A stretch of DNA of 64,000 nucleotides from the NCBI GenBank assembly GCA_964549335.1, contig CAZJUQ010000054.1, forward strand, positions 1 through 64,000, read 5' to 3'. A model generated the notes under the pieces. It was given only the letters and a program-made list of their open reading frames with translations, was not told the DNA's origin and did no database searches. The first letter of the stretch is position 1. The number at the start of each line of letters is the position of its first letter. This document shows, piece by piece, positions 9,147 through 18,348 of the stretch. Source of the stretch: Sulfidibacterium sp964549335 (lineage in GTDB: Bacteria > Bacteroidota > Bacteroidia > Bacteroidales > F082). The translations under genes were made by a program, and so were the position numbers.

Positions 9147-9758
9147 ATGCATGTAGCAATAGCAGGAAACATAGGCTCGGGCAAAACAACTTTGACAAAA
9201 AAACTTGCCAAAGAGTTCGGATGGAAACCTCATTTCGAAGATGTGGAAAACAACCCCTATCTTCACAGTTTTTACGAAGATATGCAACGTTGGTCATTCA
9301 ATTTGCAAATATATTTTCTCAATAGCAGGTTCCGTCAGGTTATCGAAATACGGAAAAGCGGTAAAAATGTCATTCAAGACCGCACGATATATGAAGATGC
9401 TTATATTTTTGCTCCCAACCTGCATGCCATGAATCTTATGTCAACACGCGATTTCGAAAATTATATATCGCTGTTTGAACTTATGAGCTCTTTTATTCAA
9501 CCTCCCGATTTGTTGATTTATCTCAGAGCTTCGGTATCTACACTGGTAAAACAGATTCAAAGCCGTGGACGCGAGTACGAAGAGTCCATTCGGCTCGATT
9601 ATCTCAAACACCTTAACGAACGTTACGAATCGTGGATATCAGGATACAAATTGGGTAAACTTCTGATTATTGATTCCGACAACAGCGATTTTACCAAACC
9701 TGAAGATTTGGCGGTTGTCATTGAAAAAATAAATGCCGAAATTCACGGACTGTTTTAA
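9147..9758 (+). CDS. Deoxynucleoside kinase
   Basis: A 203-residue kinase of the dNK/dGK-dAK family that phosphorylates deoxynucleosides for the salvage pathway. The P-loop GNIGSGKTT is at residues 7-15, followed by FEDVENNPYL and the catalytic QDRTIYEDAYIFA segment corresponding to the ERS/DR motif. A lid-type arginine region QSRGREYEESI is also present. Substrate specificity (dA, dG or dC) cannot be decided by eye. It stands between the GH3-like gene and kdsB, both on the same strand but unrelated in function. Confidence 0.9.
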   Translation: MHVAIAGNIGSGKTTLTKKLAKEFGWKPHFEDVENNPYLHSFYEDMQRWSFNLQIYFLNSRFRQVIEIRKSGKNVIQDRTIYEDAYIFAPNLHAMNLMSTRDFENYISLFELMSSFIQPPDLLIYLRASVSTLVKQIQSRGREYEESIRLDYLKHLNERYESWISGYKLGKLLIIDSDNSDFTKPEDLAVVIEKINAEIHGLF

Positions 9759-9869
9759 TTTCAAACGGCTGAACACAGGTCAGGCAACATTTGCGCAATA
9801 AAAATCCCATTCGGAAACAACGGCGGAAAAACGGAAAAAAACAAATAAGTAACAATTAACAAAAAAGGA

Positions 9870-10625
9870 ATGAAAATTTTGGGTGTAATACCTGCCCGTT
9901 ATGCCTCAACAAGGTTTCCGGGCAAACCGCTTGCCCTGATATCGGGCAAACCCATGATACAGCACGTTTACGAAAAAGTCTCCGCCACCCCTATTATAAA
10001 TTATGCCACAGTTGCCACCGACGACAAACGTATTTTCGATGCCGTCATATCTTTCGGCGGAAATGCAATTATGACCTCCTCCAGCCACCCCAACGGAACG
10101 TCAAGGTGCCACGAAACGGTAAATATACTGGAAAACAAAAATATGCACTTCGATGCCGTTATCAACATTCAGGGTGACGAACCGTTTATTAAACCACGGC
10201 AAATAGAACTTGTCGCCAAACAATTCCGCAATCAAGACATTCAAATAGCAACACTTGCAAAAAAACTTGAAAACCAAGACGAACTCTTTTCGCCCAATGT
10301 GGTGAAAGTAGTCTTCGATAATAATTTCAAAGCACTCTATTTCAGCAGAAATCCCGTTCCTTTTGTAAGAAACAAAGACAAACAGGAGTGGATGAAAAAT
10401 CACACATTTTATAAACACATAGGAATTTACGGTTTCAGAAAAGATATTCTTAAAAAGTTGACCCGATTACCCGAAAGCAAACTGGAAAAAGCGGAAAATC
10501 TCGAACAACTGAGGTGGATAGAAAACGGATACTCTATAAATCTGGAAATCACCGACATGGAAAGCTTCGGAATAGATACGCCCGAAGATTTGACAAAACT
10601 TACTAACAATTCTTGGAAATTTTAA
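9870..10625 (+). CDS. kdsB: 3-deoxy-manno-octulosonate cytidylyltransferase (CMP-Kdo synthetase)
   Basis: KdsB activates Kdo with CTP to give CMP-Kdo for the lipopolysaccharide inner core. The 251-residue length and the N-terminal signature VIPARYASTRFPGKPLA are typical, as are NIQGDEPFI and ATLAKKL. It is cytoplasmic. It starts 111 bp after the kinase gene, and 52 bp separate it from the SPOR protein gene. Other Kdo genes are not in the window. Its presence shows that the organism makes a Kdo-containing outer membrane. Confidence 0.95.
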   Translation: MKILGVIPARYASTRFPGKPLALISGKPMIQHVYEKVSATPIINYATVATDDKRIFDAVISFGGNAIMTSSSHPNGTSRCHETVNILENKNMHFDAVINIQGDEPFIKPRQIELVAKQFRNQDIQIATLAKKLENQDELFSPNVVKVVFDNNFKALYFSRNPVPFVRNKDKQEWMKNHTFYKHIGIYGFRKDILKKLTRLPESKLEKAENLEQLRWIENGYSINLEITDMESFGIDTPEDLTKLTNNSWKF

Positions 10626-10677
10626 CATTTGACCTTACCTTAGCAGGTTCATTCTTAACAAAAGAAAGGTTGTTAAC

Positions 10678-12072
10678 ATGAAGATTGCAAGATACATAGG
10701 CGATTTACTATACGATTATGAATGCGTTGTAATACCGGGGCTGGGCGGTTTTATCACCAGCGAAACCCCCGCAACCATTAACAGGGTTACCCACTATTTT
10801 AAACCTCCCTTCAAAAAAATATTTTTCAATTCACAACTGCGTGCCAACGACGGATTACTTGTAAACTATATTGCAAAAGAGCAAGGTTTGACCTATAAAG
10901 AGGCCAAATCGGAAATCGACAAGTTTGTCTTTCTTTGCCACGAAGCATTGAAAAGCGGTAAAAGAATAAATTTTCATAAAATAGGTTATATTTACACTAA
11001 CGATAAAGAAAACATTGTCTTTGAACAAGACACCACCATAAATTACGATGCCGAATCTTTCGGACTGACAAGTTTTGTTTCGCCTGCAGTAAGAAGATTA
11101 AGCAATGAAGAAAAACTAAAAGAAAAAGTTGCCGGAAAAAATATTTATACCGAAAATGTTAAACCGCAAAAAAAACCTTCCGACAGAAAAACGGGACAAT
11201 CCGGCAATATGAAAACCGGAGAAAAACAACAACCCCGTACAAGACACATGAAAGCCGAGGTAAAACACAGTACCTTCAAAACACAATTGGCATTTCTTAT
11301 TGTTATTCTCCTTGGAATTGCCATTGGTGCCGCCATTATGAACAAAGATGCCGTAAAGGTATATTACAACAAATACGCCTCATCGGTACCGTTGTTCTAC
11401 CGCTGGGCTAACAGCTTTTATGCCGATAATCTTGATAAAATACATTTTGTTGAATTTTCAAAATCAACCACCGGACAAAAACTGGCAATGTGGTTTGAGA
11501 ATAACATTAACGGGGAAACAGGCAGTGAAGAGATGGTTGCAAAAGAGAACACTTCCGGTGCAACCGGCAAAGACGATGAAAATGAGCAACCGGTTAAAAC
11601 AGCCGAAAACAACCTTACGGATAAAGATATTGAGGAACCGGAAACAGCAGCAGAAAACATAAATCCGGTACAAGAAGCCGGAATTATTCCCGATATTATG
11701 CCGGACAACGGCAACAGTGATGCCGGAGACGGTTTGGAATTAACAAAACCCGTTTCAAAAGCCGTTACCGACCAAACAAAACCTGACAGCAACAAACCTG
11801 ATGATGAAGTAACAACGCTTCCGGAAACGGATACACAATTGCCAAGCGCATCCATTTATATTATTGCCGGTTCGTTCAAAAATTTGCATAATGCACGCAA
11901 ACTCGTCAAAAGGCTAAATGCCAAAGGTTATCCCGCCCTTATTGCCGACACAAACAGATACGGAATGTACCGCGTGGCATATGCCGGTTTTTTCGATGCC
12001 GGCGCCGCAAAACAAAAGCTGGCGGACATCAGAAAAAGAGAAAACCATTCGGCATGGATAATGTATAAATAG
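10678..12072 (+). CDS. HU-CCDC81 and SPOR domain membrane protein
   Basis: A 464-residue protein with three parts. Residues 1-140 show the HU-CCDC81 pattern (IGDLLYDYECVVIPGLGGF, then FNSQLRANDGLL, then RINFHKIG), a DNA-binding-fold relative. One membrane helix lies at about 202-221. A low-complexity acidic and threonine-rich linker leads to a C-terminal SPOR domain (about 388-464: IIAGSFKNLHNARKLVKRLN, RVAYAGFFDAGAA). SPOR domains bind denuded peptidoglycan at division sites. The layout implies an inner-membrane protein with the HU-like part inside and SPOR in the periplasm, perhaps tying DNA or a cytoplasmic partner to the septum. The same domain pair is found across Bacteroidota; its exact role is unknown. 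Confidence 0.85.
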   Translation: MKIARYIGDLLYDYECVVIPGLGGFITSETPATINRVTHYFKPPFKKIFFNSQLRANDGLLVNYIAKEQGLTYKEAKSEIDKFVFLCHEALKSGKRINFHKIGYIYTNDKENIVFEQDTTINYDAESFGLTSFVSPAVRRLSNEEKLKEKVAGKNIYTENVKPQKKPSDRKTGQSGNMKTGEKQQPRTRHMKAEVKHSTFKTQLAFLIVILLGIAIGAAIMNKDAVKVYYNKYASSVPLFYRWANSFYADNLDKIHFVEFSKSTTGQKLAMWFENNINGETGSEEMVAKENTSGATGKDDENEQPVKTAENNLTDKDIEEPETAAENINPVQEAGIIPDIMPDNGNSDAGDGLELTKPVSKAVTDQTKPDSNKPDDEVTTLPETDTQLPSASIYIIAGSFKNLHNARKLVKRLNAKGYPALIADTNRYGMYRVAYAGFFDAGAAKQKLADIRKRENHSAWIMYK

Positions 12073-12080
12073 ATTGTACT

Positions 12081-12752
12081 TTGGGACGAAAAAACAAACT
12101 TCAAAGGTTCGCCGAAAACCGCACTTTCAAACACTATTTTCAACTTTCGTACGAAGATGCGGTATCTTCCGGCTTCCCCATGAAAGGAAAATGGAACAGC
12201 AGTTTTTTTAAAAACGATAATCCCATAGTGTTGGAACTGGGATGTGGCAAAGGCGAGTATTCCGTTGGTCTGGCACGCCGGTTTCCCGGAAAAAACTTTA
12301 TCGGTATCGACGTAAAAGGCGCCAGACTGTGGCGCGGACTAAAATCCTCTTTCGAGGAGGGATTGAAAAATATAGCCTTCGTACGGACAAGAATAGAACT
12401 TATTGAATATATTTTCGACAAAAACGAAGTGGATGAAATTTGGATAACCTTTCCCGACCCGCAAATTAAAGAATCGCGTGAAAAAAAACGGTTGACTTCA
12501 CCGCTGTTTCTCAACCGGTACAAAACTTTTCTTAAAAAAGGGGGTATTGTACATTTGAAAACCGATGCTCTTTTACTTTACGACTATACCCTCGATATTA
12601 TTAAAAAAAACGGTTACGAATTGATTTATGCAAACGAAGACATTTACAATTCGGATTTGAATAACGAAGTGGTAAATATCCAAACATTTTACGAGCAAAA
12701 ATGGCTTTCGTACAATACTCCCATTAAATATTTGGCTTTCAAAATGGACTAA
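12081..12752 (+). CDS. trmB: tRNA (guanine-N7-)-methyltransferase
   Basis: TrmB methylates G46 of tRNAs using S-adenosylmethionine. The 223-residue protein shows the SAM-binding LELGCGKGEYSVGLARRFP, the FIGIDVKGARLWRG segment and the FPDPQIKESREKKRL loop typical of TrmB. The start is TTG at 12081, only 8 bp after the SPOR gene stop; no ATG upstream fits. The stop TAA at 12750-12752 overlaps the stop of convergent ispF (12749-12751), so neither gene has room for its own terminator. Confidence 0.92.
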   Translation: MGRKNKLQRFAENRTFKHYFQLSYEDAVSSGFPMKGKWNSSFFKNDNPIVLELGCGKGEYSVGLARRFPGKNFIGIDVKGARLWRGLKSSFEEGLKNIAFVRTRIELIEYIFDKNEVDEIWITFPDPQIKESREKKRLTSPLFLNRYKTFLKKGGIVHLKTDALLLYDYTLDIIKKNGYELIYANEDIYNSDLNNEVVNIQTFYEQKWLSYNTPIKYLAFKMD

Positions 12753-13228
12753 CCGATTTTTTCCAATAAAACCGTTGATAATGCGGCAACCCCCTCACCT
12801 TTACCTGTAAATCCCAACCTGTCGGTAGTGGTTGCTTTCACCGATACTTGTGATACATCTACATTGAGAGCACCCGCAATATTCAAACGCATTTCTTTGA
12901 TATAGGGCTGTATTACCGGCGTCTGCAATATTACCGTACTGTCGGTATTAACTATCTTAAACCCGGCATTACCCGCAACGACAACGGTTCTCTTCAGCAA
13001 TTCCAAACTGTTAATATCTTTGAAATTATTGTCGGAAGAAGGGAAAAAGAGACCTATGTCACCCAATGCGGCAGCACCGAGTATAGCATCAATAATGGCA
13101 TGTACCAGAACATCGGCATCGGAATGCCCGGCAAGCCCTTTCTCAAAAGGGACAATAACCCCTCCGATAACAAGTTTCCGGTTATATACAAAGGCATGCG
13201 TATCGAAACCTATGCCCGTGCGAATCAT
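12749..13228 (-). CDS. ispF: 2-C-methyl-D-erythritol 2,4-cyclodiphosphate synthase
   Basis: IspF forms the cyclodiphosphate in the MEP isoprenoid pathway. The 159-residue protein carries the metal site D9-x-H11, H35 in GHSDADVLVHAI, ALGDIGLFFP and the C-terminal TTTDRLGFTGKGEG. It is a trimeric cytosolic zinc enzyme. Its ATG overlaps the stop of porV by 4 bp (13225-13228), so it is translationally coupled to the T9SS operon, a link between isoprenoid synthesis and secretion genes that looks like genome packing rather than function. Its own stop overlaps that of trmB. Confidence 0.95.
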   Translation of the reverse strand: MIRTGIGFDTHAFVYNRKLVIGGVIVPFEKGLAGHSDADVLVHAIIDAILGAAALGDIGLFFPSSDNNFKDINSLELLKRTVVVAGNAGFKIVNTDSTVILQTPVIQPYIKEMRLNIAGALNVDVSQVSVKATTTDRLGFTGKGEGVAALSTVLLEKIG

Positions 13229-14451
13229 TTTTCGGGCAATTTACTCTTTTGTTGTTTATTCAGGTCGAACAAAAGCGAAAACCTAAGAGTTTTCTCCAAA
13301 GGATTTTGCTGCGAAACCGTGGGAATAAGATATGAGAAATCGAGACCGAAAACATTGTAACGCAACCCTACGCCGAGAGTAACATATTTCCGGTTTCCCT
13401 TATACTGGTTTTCGTAAAAATATCCTGCCCTGATGGCAAGTACATTGTTGTACCAATATTCCGTACCTATGGTAAAACTAAACTCTTTCATCTCTTCGCT
13501 GAAGCCGTTGGGAGCATCGTACCACGACTGTACCATTCCCCTGATAACCGAAACATTGGGGTCTTTCCCTTTTTCTATTTGATATGTTCCGTCGGGATTG
13601 ATAATGGGGTTTCCGAGCGTATCGGTTTTGTAAATCGGTGGAGAAGGAACCAGCAGTTTGTTAATATCTACATTAAAAGAGATGGTATTATATTCGTCCA
13701 AATCAAGTGTCAAACGCGGACCTATTCTGAAATTGGTCGGTATGAAATCTTTTTCCACATTCGATTTGCTGTACGAAATTTTATTACCAATGTTCGAAAT
13801 AACCGCACCCCAGGCAAAAGTAGCATCCATTGAAGGGAACCATTCAACGTCTTTTTCCCAATAAACAGCCACATCGGCAGCAACAGAGATACCGGCGGTG
13901 GTTTCAATACCTGCAACATTTTGGCCCGCCGTAAGGTTCGAATAAATAAACCGTCCCGCAATTGCCATTGAGAGGTTATCGGTAAGTTTTCGCGAATATG
14001 CGGCATCCAAAGCAAATTCATTGGGTTTGTATGTTGCTATATAATTCCCCTGATCGTCGGTAAAATCAATTTCACCCAAGGAGAAATATCTTAAACTCGC
14101 CGAAACCGTTGACATATTATTTATTCTTTGATAAAAAGAGACATATGCCAAATTGATATCGTTAACAAGATTTCTAAGCCAAGGTGTATATGAAATTGAG
14201 AATCCGGTAGGATTTTCTATTACGGCAAATTTGGCGGGATTCCAGTGCATTGAGTTTGCGTCGGCACTTGTGGCAACGCCACCGTCTCCCAACCCCCCTG
14301 CTCTACCGTCGGGACCTATCATCAAAAAAGGAACGGCAGTGGTTATTACATTTGCACCGTCATTTTGCCCGTTCAAATTATTATAATTCTGTGCCTGAAT
14401 ACCTTGAAACAGAAACAAAACCACTACTAAAAGAAAAATCTTTGTTTTCAT
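13225..14451 (-). CDS. porV: T9SS outer-membrane shuttle/attachment protein PorV
   Basis: PorV (LptO) is a FadL-like outer-membrane beta barrel that collects cargo from the T9SS translocon and presents it to the PorU sortase. The start is placed at ATG 14451, giving 408 residues with a signal peptide (MKTKIFLLVVVLFLFQGIQA); an in-frame ATG at 14505 would add a hydrophobic-poor extension. Typical early segments are ITTAVPFLMIGPDGRAGGLG and ATSADANSMHWNPAKFA; the C-terminus ends a barrel protein (RFSLLFDLNKQQ). It follows the two PorU-like genes in the same orientation, the usual porU-porV order. Confidence 0.92.
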   Translation of the reverse strand: MKTKIFLLVVVLFLFQGIQAQNYNNLNGQNDGANVITTAVPFLMIGPDGRAGGLGDGGVATSADANSMHWNPAKFAVIENPTGFSISYTPWLRNLVNDINLAYVSFYQRINNMSTVSASLRYFSLGEIDFTDDQGNYIATYKPNEFALDAAYSRKLTDNLSMAIAGRFIYSNLTAGQNVAGIETTAGISVAADVAVYWEKDVEWFPSMDATFAWGAVISNIGNKISYSKSNVEKDFIPTNFRIGPRLTLDLDEYNTISFNVDINKLLVPSPPIYKTDTLGNPIINPDGTYQIEKGKDPNVSVIRGMVQSWYDAPNGFSEEMKEFSFTIGTEYWYNNVLAIRAGYFYENQYKGNRKYVTLGVGLRYNVFGLDFSYLIPTVSQQNPLEKTLRFSLLFDLNKQQKSKLPEK

Positions 14452-14525
14452 AAATCTCCTAATTGTTTTAAAAAAAAGGTCTGCAAACTTAACGAAATAT
14501 TCCAATTATTATTATTGTTTATAAA

Positions 14526-17500
14526 TTATTGATTGATTTTGACTAATTTTCCCGATGCAACGGCCATATTACCGTCCACATCTTTGGCAACTATCTTGTA
14601 GGTATAAAACCCCGTCAACACAGGATTATTCGTATTGTCGGTACCATTCCAGAACAGAGGTACTATTCCGTTTTTGACCGCTTCAACATTTCCCGTTAAT
14701 GTTGCTATTTTCTTTCCCTCCAATGTATATATCGATATAATTACATCAAGAAATTGTCCCGGTTTGTTGTGTTTAAACGAAAATCTCACGTAATGGTCGA
14801 ACGGATTGGGATAGGCTTTCAGATTTTTAATAATCAACCCTTTTGTTTTAACAACATTAAACTCAATAGTTTTTTCCGACGAATTATTTTGGTTATCCCA
14901 AGCTCTGAAAGTCAAGGTATGTACTCCTTCGCTCAAATTATGCAATTTGTAGTTCAATGTCCCTTTTTGATAAGAATCAAGGTCGAGTTTAAAATAATCG
15001 TTAACAATTACCTGAGAGCTTCTGTCTCCGTCAATCCAAAAGACCATGTCCCTTCCGAGGCTGTGTCCTGTTGTATTTATCCCTTGCTCGTCGTAGATAT
15101 CGGCTATCAACAAAGGGTTTTGCGAGGTATTGCCGCCACCGGTAAAATTTCGGTCATCGAAATACAACAGGATATCGGGTCCTTTGGTATCGGGAACAAC
15201 ATTTTGGTCCATACCGCCTATTACCAAGCTACGATAGGCTCCTTTTGCGTCCACATGCATCAAAGTGTCAAGGGCGTAATAGCTTATCTTTCCAAACCCG
15301 TATTGATACGAAATGTCTTTGGGTACCACAAACGAAAATGAAAATTCGCCGTCGATAACCGAAGCCTTTCCCTCGAAAAGTATCTTGTCTTGCACGTAAA
15401 AATTTTCGGGATAGCTTGAGCCTCCCTGATTGCCAAGCGTTGTATATTTTACCGGTTTGTCGAAAACCTTTGGATAGAGGTAACCGTTAAATCCTGTCTT
15501 TTTCAAACCGTTTTTATCTCTCACTTCACCTTCAACGGTTACCAACGACAAGGCATGTATCGAGTCGCCACCCTTTTCAACGGGTATTGAATTTATTTTG
15601 GTTGTAACAACGTCATTCTCGGGTATTGCCAAACGTAATGCGGGGTCACCGAGAAGCGTAAAATTCAAAAAGTTTACATTTGAGGGTATTTTCGAGAGTC
15701 TTATCATATCACCGAAACGGGATATGGTTTCGTTTTCGTTCTCCAGCAAATGGCGGTAGATACGCATATTTACGACAATATTGGCATGTGCATATGCAAG
15801 ACGGGTAGTGGTAAGCAATGCAATGGCTCCTCCGTAATGGTTCAAAAAGGTATATTCACCCGCCGAAACAAACATAGGATTGTCGAAACGGCTAAACTCA
15901 CATGTTGCCGTAATAAAAAGCGGTAAATTGTCGAAATTCTTAAACGACCTTATTGCCGGGACATCGAGAATAGCTTCGCTGCTCCACCCTATCAATCCGC
16001 CGTGTCCGGTATAATTAATAATCAGCGCCCCCTTTTCAACCTGCTCGTTAATTCGCTTGTTAGCTTCCGGAAACCTGTATCCCCCGGGTATCTTTTCTTT
16101 GGTAAAAGCATCGGAGTATATCTTTTGGGCATTTAAAAATTCATATGTGGTATCAACAATTTCCGAGAGCAATTCGGCTTGGTGTAAATGCAGGTTTTGA
16201 TCGCCGTCGTCGGCAACAAAACATATGTCGTTACGCCAATCGCGCATAACTCTACCCGATCTGCTCAAATAGTGTTCCACCTTATTGACGGCCGCAACGG
16301 CATCTTCCAACGTTGATACGGGAAAACGCCCAATTCCGATATCGAGTTCTCCGTTCACATTGTATCCCTCATCGGGGTCAAGCAATCCGAAAAAGTCGTC
16401 GGTAACAAATGAGCCCGTTTCGCGCAACGACTCTTTTGATTCGAAAGTGGGAACAAAATTTGTATTATTGGACAATCTGTTACGGTAATCGAAAGAGGCA
16501 TCACCGAACAGTAAAAGATAACCCGGATTTCCTCCGAATGCATTTTTGTCGTACAGCATCTTGATAAAATCCCTTATTGCGGCAATATCTTGCACTCCCG
16601 ACGAAAATTCGTTGTAGATTGTTTGAGGTTCGACAACTACCGATATTAAGCCGTCGTAATCCGAATGCAATTGAGCCAGCCTTCCGGCTTGTGCCTTAAA
16701 TATAGGTGGTGCAATAATCACAAAATCGACCCTGTTTATTGCGTGCAAGTTCTGATTGGGCACATAACGGAAAGCTGCAGGAGTATAATAATCGGTGCCG
16801 TCAAATGCCCAAAACTCCCGTATCGAATCATTATGAACGGTAAACTCCAAAGTTTCCCCGTCAAGTGTGTAAGCAATATTTTTTACCTTTTTATAATCGG
16901 AAACATCCCATATTTTAACAGAGGGGTTGGCATTTTTCATCACGTACTTTATTATATTGCCTTCGGCGGCAGCGCCCGGATTTGCAAACCTCATCTGAGA
17001 GCCGTGAAATTTCAGGGTCGAAACAGCATTAAACAAGATATAGTTTATCCATGCCACCGAGTTGGGTTCGTCCGAATAATAACGAACACTAAAGTTAAGT
17101 TTTCCGGTACTTGAAAAAAATGTAACACTTCTGTTGGACTGGCGGGCATAAACCGCTGTTTCGGGTGTTATTTTCGAAAAACGTGTCGAATCCAATACCA
17201 ATTTATTGTTTACAAATGCCTTATAGTAAGTGTTAACGGATGAGCGCGCCACAATGTCGAACTTTAAAAAAACTGCCTTGTCGGTACGTAAATCAGGAAA
17301 ATCGAACGTGAAAGTGCGTTCCATGGTATCTCCCATTAACTCTTCGCCGTACCACTCTTTTCCCGAGCTTAACAAATTCTCTTTATCCACCTCGTGCAAC
17401 GCATAAACCAAATTTTCGTCAATAACCCTTGTAGGGGTAGTGTTCAGAGACTCTTCGGTCTTTATCCTTTTTCCGCTACCTTGCGAAACGGTAAAAAAAT

Positions 17501-18320
17501 ACCATACGGTATCGCTGTATATGTTTGTAAAGTGGTCGTACCTTCCCGTAAACGGGTTGTATCTCCACATGAGAGGTCCCCTTGCAAAAAATAAAACTTT
17601 ATCATTTATATCGAAAGAACCGTCGCCGGCACCAGTTACAACAATAGCATTTTCTTGCAAATCGTCAGGGCTGTATTTTTTGTTGCTCTCGGGGAGCATT
17701 CCGGTATAATTACCGTAAATTTTTATTTCATCGGGATTGATTTCACCGGGGTTCCATCCCATGTTTATAATGTCGTTGTAATCAAGTTTGTAAACCCCTG
17801 TTTTTGTAACGCCGATTTTGTACCACCTGCCCGTTGCAAGCACCGACGAATCTTTATAAACCTTTTTAGCTTTGATATTTTCCCCCGGCTCAGTGTTTAA
17901 TATCTTTTGATAGCTCAACGAAAACTGCAAAAGTCTAACTGTTTTACCGTTACTCTTTTTCATCGGCAAAACATTTATATGAGCCGAATTTTGTGAATAG
18001 TCGATAAATATTTTATAATTATCTTCCAAAAGGTCTTCGTCCGAAAGTATTGCGTCAAGAGTGTCGGCTTTCAACTCTTTCAAAGTACAGGTTATCTTTT
18101 CGCCCTTTTTAATGTTAACGTCATACCTGAAAAAGGGTAACGAAGCGTAATTTTTGTACCAAAATGAATTGTTGAAATATATATAGTTAATTGCGCGCTC
18201 GTTGTCAACCCGTTGAGTTATCACCTCAGACCAATTCAAAGCAACGACAACCTTGTTGTTTTCCGCAAAAGTCAACGCCGGGAAGCCCAACAACACAACA
18301 AATATTATCCTTTTTATCAT
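14526..18320 (-). CDS. PorU-like C25 (gingipain family) T9SS sortase, copy 1
   Basis: A 1264-residue exported protein with a signal peptide (FVVLLGFPALTFA) and a peptidase C25 domain. The catalytic pair is visible: His773 in NYTGHGG and Cys807 in FITATCEFSRFDNP; LLLFGDASFDYR precedes them. The C-terminus has a FlgD-like/T9SS-type domain (LKAYPNPFDHYVRFSFKHN, ending GKLVKINQ). PorU cleaves the C-terminal signal of T9SS cargo and links it to anionic lipopolysaccharide. This copy lies 74 bp upstream of the porV start, and a second homolog is 28 bp upstream of it. Which copy is the main sortase cannot be told; both keep the catalytic pair. Confidence 0.87.
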   Translation of the reverse strand: MIKRIIFVVLLGFPALTFAENNKVVVALNWSEVITQRVDNERAINYIYFNNSFWYKNYASLPFFRYDVNIKKGEKITCTLKELKADTLDAILSDEDLLEDNYKIFIDYSQNSAHINVLPMKKSNGKTVRLLQFSLSYQKILNTEPGENIKAKKVYKDSSVLATGRWYKIGVTKTGVYKLDYNDIINMGWNPGEINPDEIKIYGNYTGMLPESNKKYSPDDLQENAIVVTGAGDGSFDINDKVLFFARGPLMWRYNPFTGRYDHFTNIYSDTVWYFFTVSQGSGKRIKTEESLNTTPTRVIDENLVYALHEVDKENLLSSGKEWYGEELMGDTMERTFTFDFPDLRTDKAVFLKFDIVARSSVNTYYKAFVNNKLVLDSTRFSKITPETAVYARQSNRSVTFFSSTGKLNFSVRYYSDEPNSVAWINYILFNAVSTLKFHGSQMRFANPGAAAEGNIIKYVMKNANPSVKIWDVSDYKKVKNIAYTLDGETLEFTVHNDSIREFWAFDGTDYYTPAAFRYVPNQNLHAINRVDFVIIAPPIFKAQAGRLAQLHSDYDGLISVVVEPQTIYNEFSSGVQDIAAIRDFIKMLYDKNAFGGNPGYLLLFGDASFDYRNRLSNNTNFVPTFESKESLRETGSFVTDDFFGLLDPDEGYNVNGELDIGIGRFPVSTLEDAVAAVNKVEHYLSRSGRVMRDWRNDICFVADDGDQNLHLHQAELLSEIVDTTYEFLNAQKIYSDAFTKEKIPGGYRFPEANKRINEQVEKGALIINYTGHGGLIGWSSEAILDVPAIRSFKNFDNLPLFITATCEFSRFDNPMFVSAGEYTFLNHYGGAIALLTTTRLAYAHANIVVNMRIYRHLLENENETISRFGDMIRLSKIPSNVNFLNFTLLGDPALRLAIPENDVVTTKINSIPVEKGGDSIHALSLVTVEGEVRDKNGLKKTGFNGYLYPKVFDKPVKYTTLGNQGGSSYPENFYVQDKILFEGKASVIDGEFSFSFVVPKDISYQYGFGKISYYALDTLMHVDAKGAYRSLVIGGMDQNVVPDTKGPDILLYFDDRNFTGGGNTSQNPLLIADIYDEQGINTTGHSLGRDMVFWIDGDRSSQVIVNDYFKLDLDSYQKGTLNYKLHNLSEGVHTLTFRAWDNQNNSSEKTIEFNVVKTKGLIIKNLKAYPNPFDHYVRFSFKHNKPGQFLDVIISIYTLEGKKIATLTGNVEAVKNGIVPLFWNGTDNTNNPVLTGFYTYKIVAKDVDGNMAVASGKLVKINQ

Positions 18321-18348
18321 AGCGTTGCAAATGTAGTATAAAAAAACA

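Noticed and set aside
14754..15341. Long open frames opposite the large PorU genes
   Set aside because: They lack start signals and family resemblance and mirror the coding of the minus strand.
16212..16222. AACATATG-type sequence similar to the shared palindrome
   Set aside because: It lies inside the PorU copy 1 gene and only half matches, so it is not counted as an operator.
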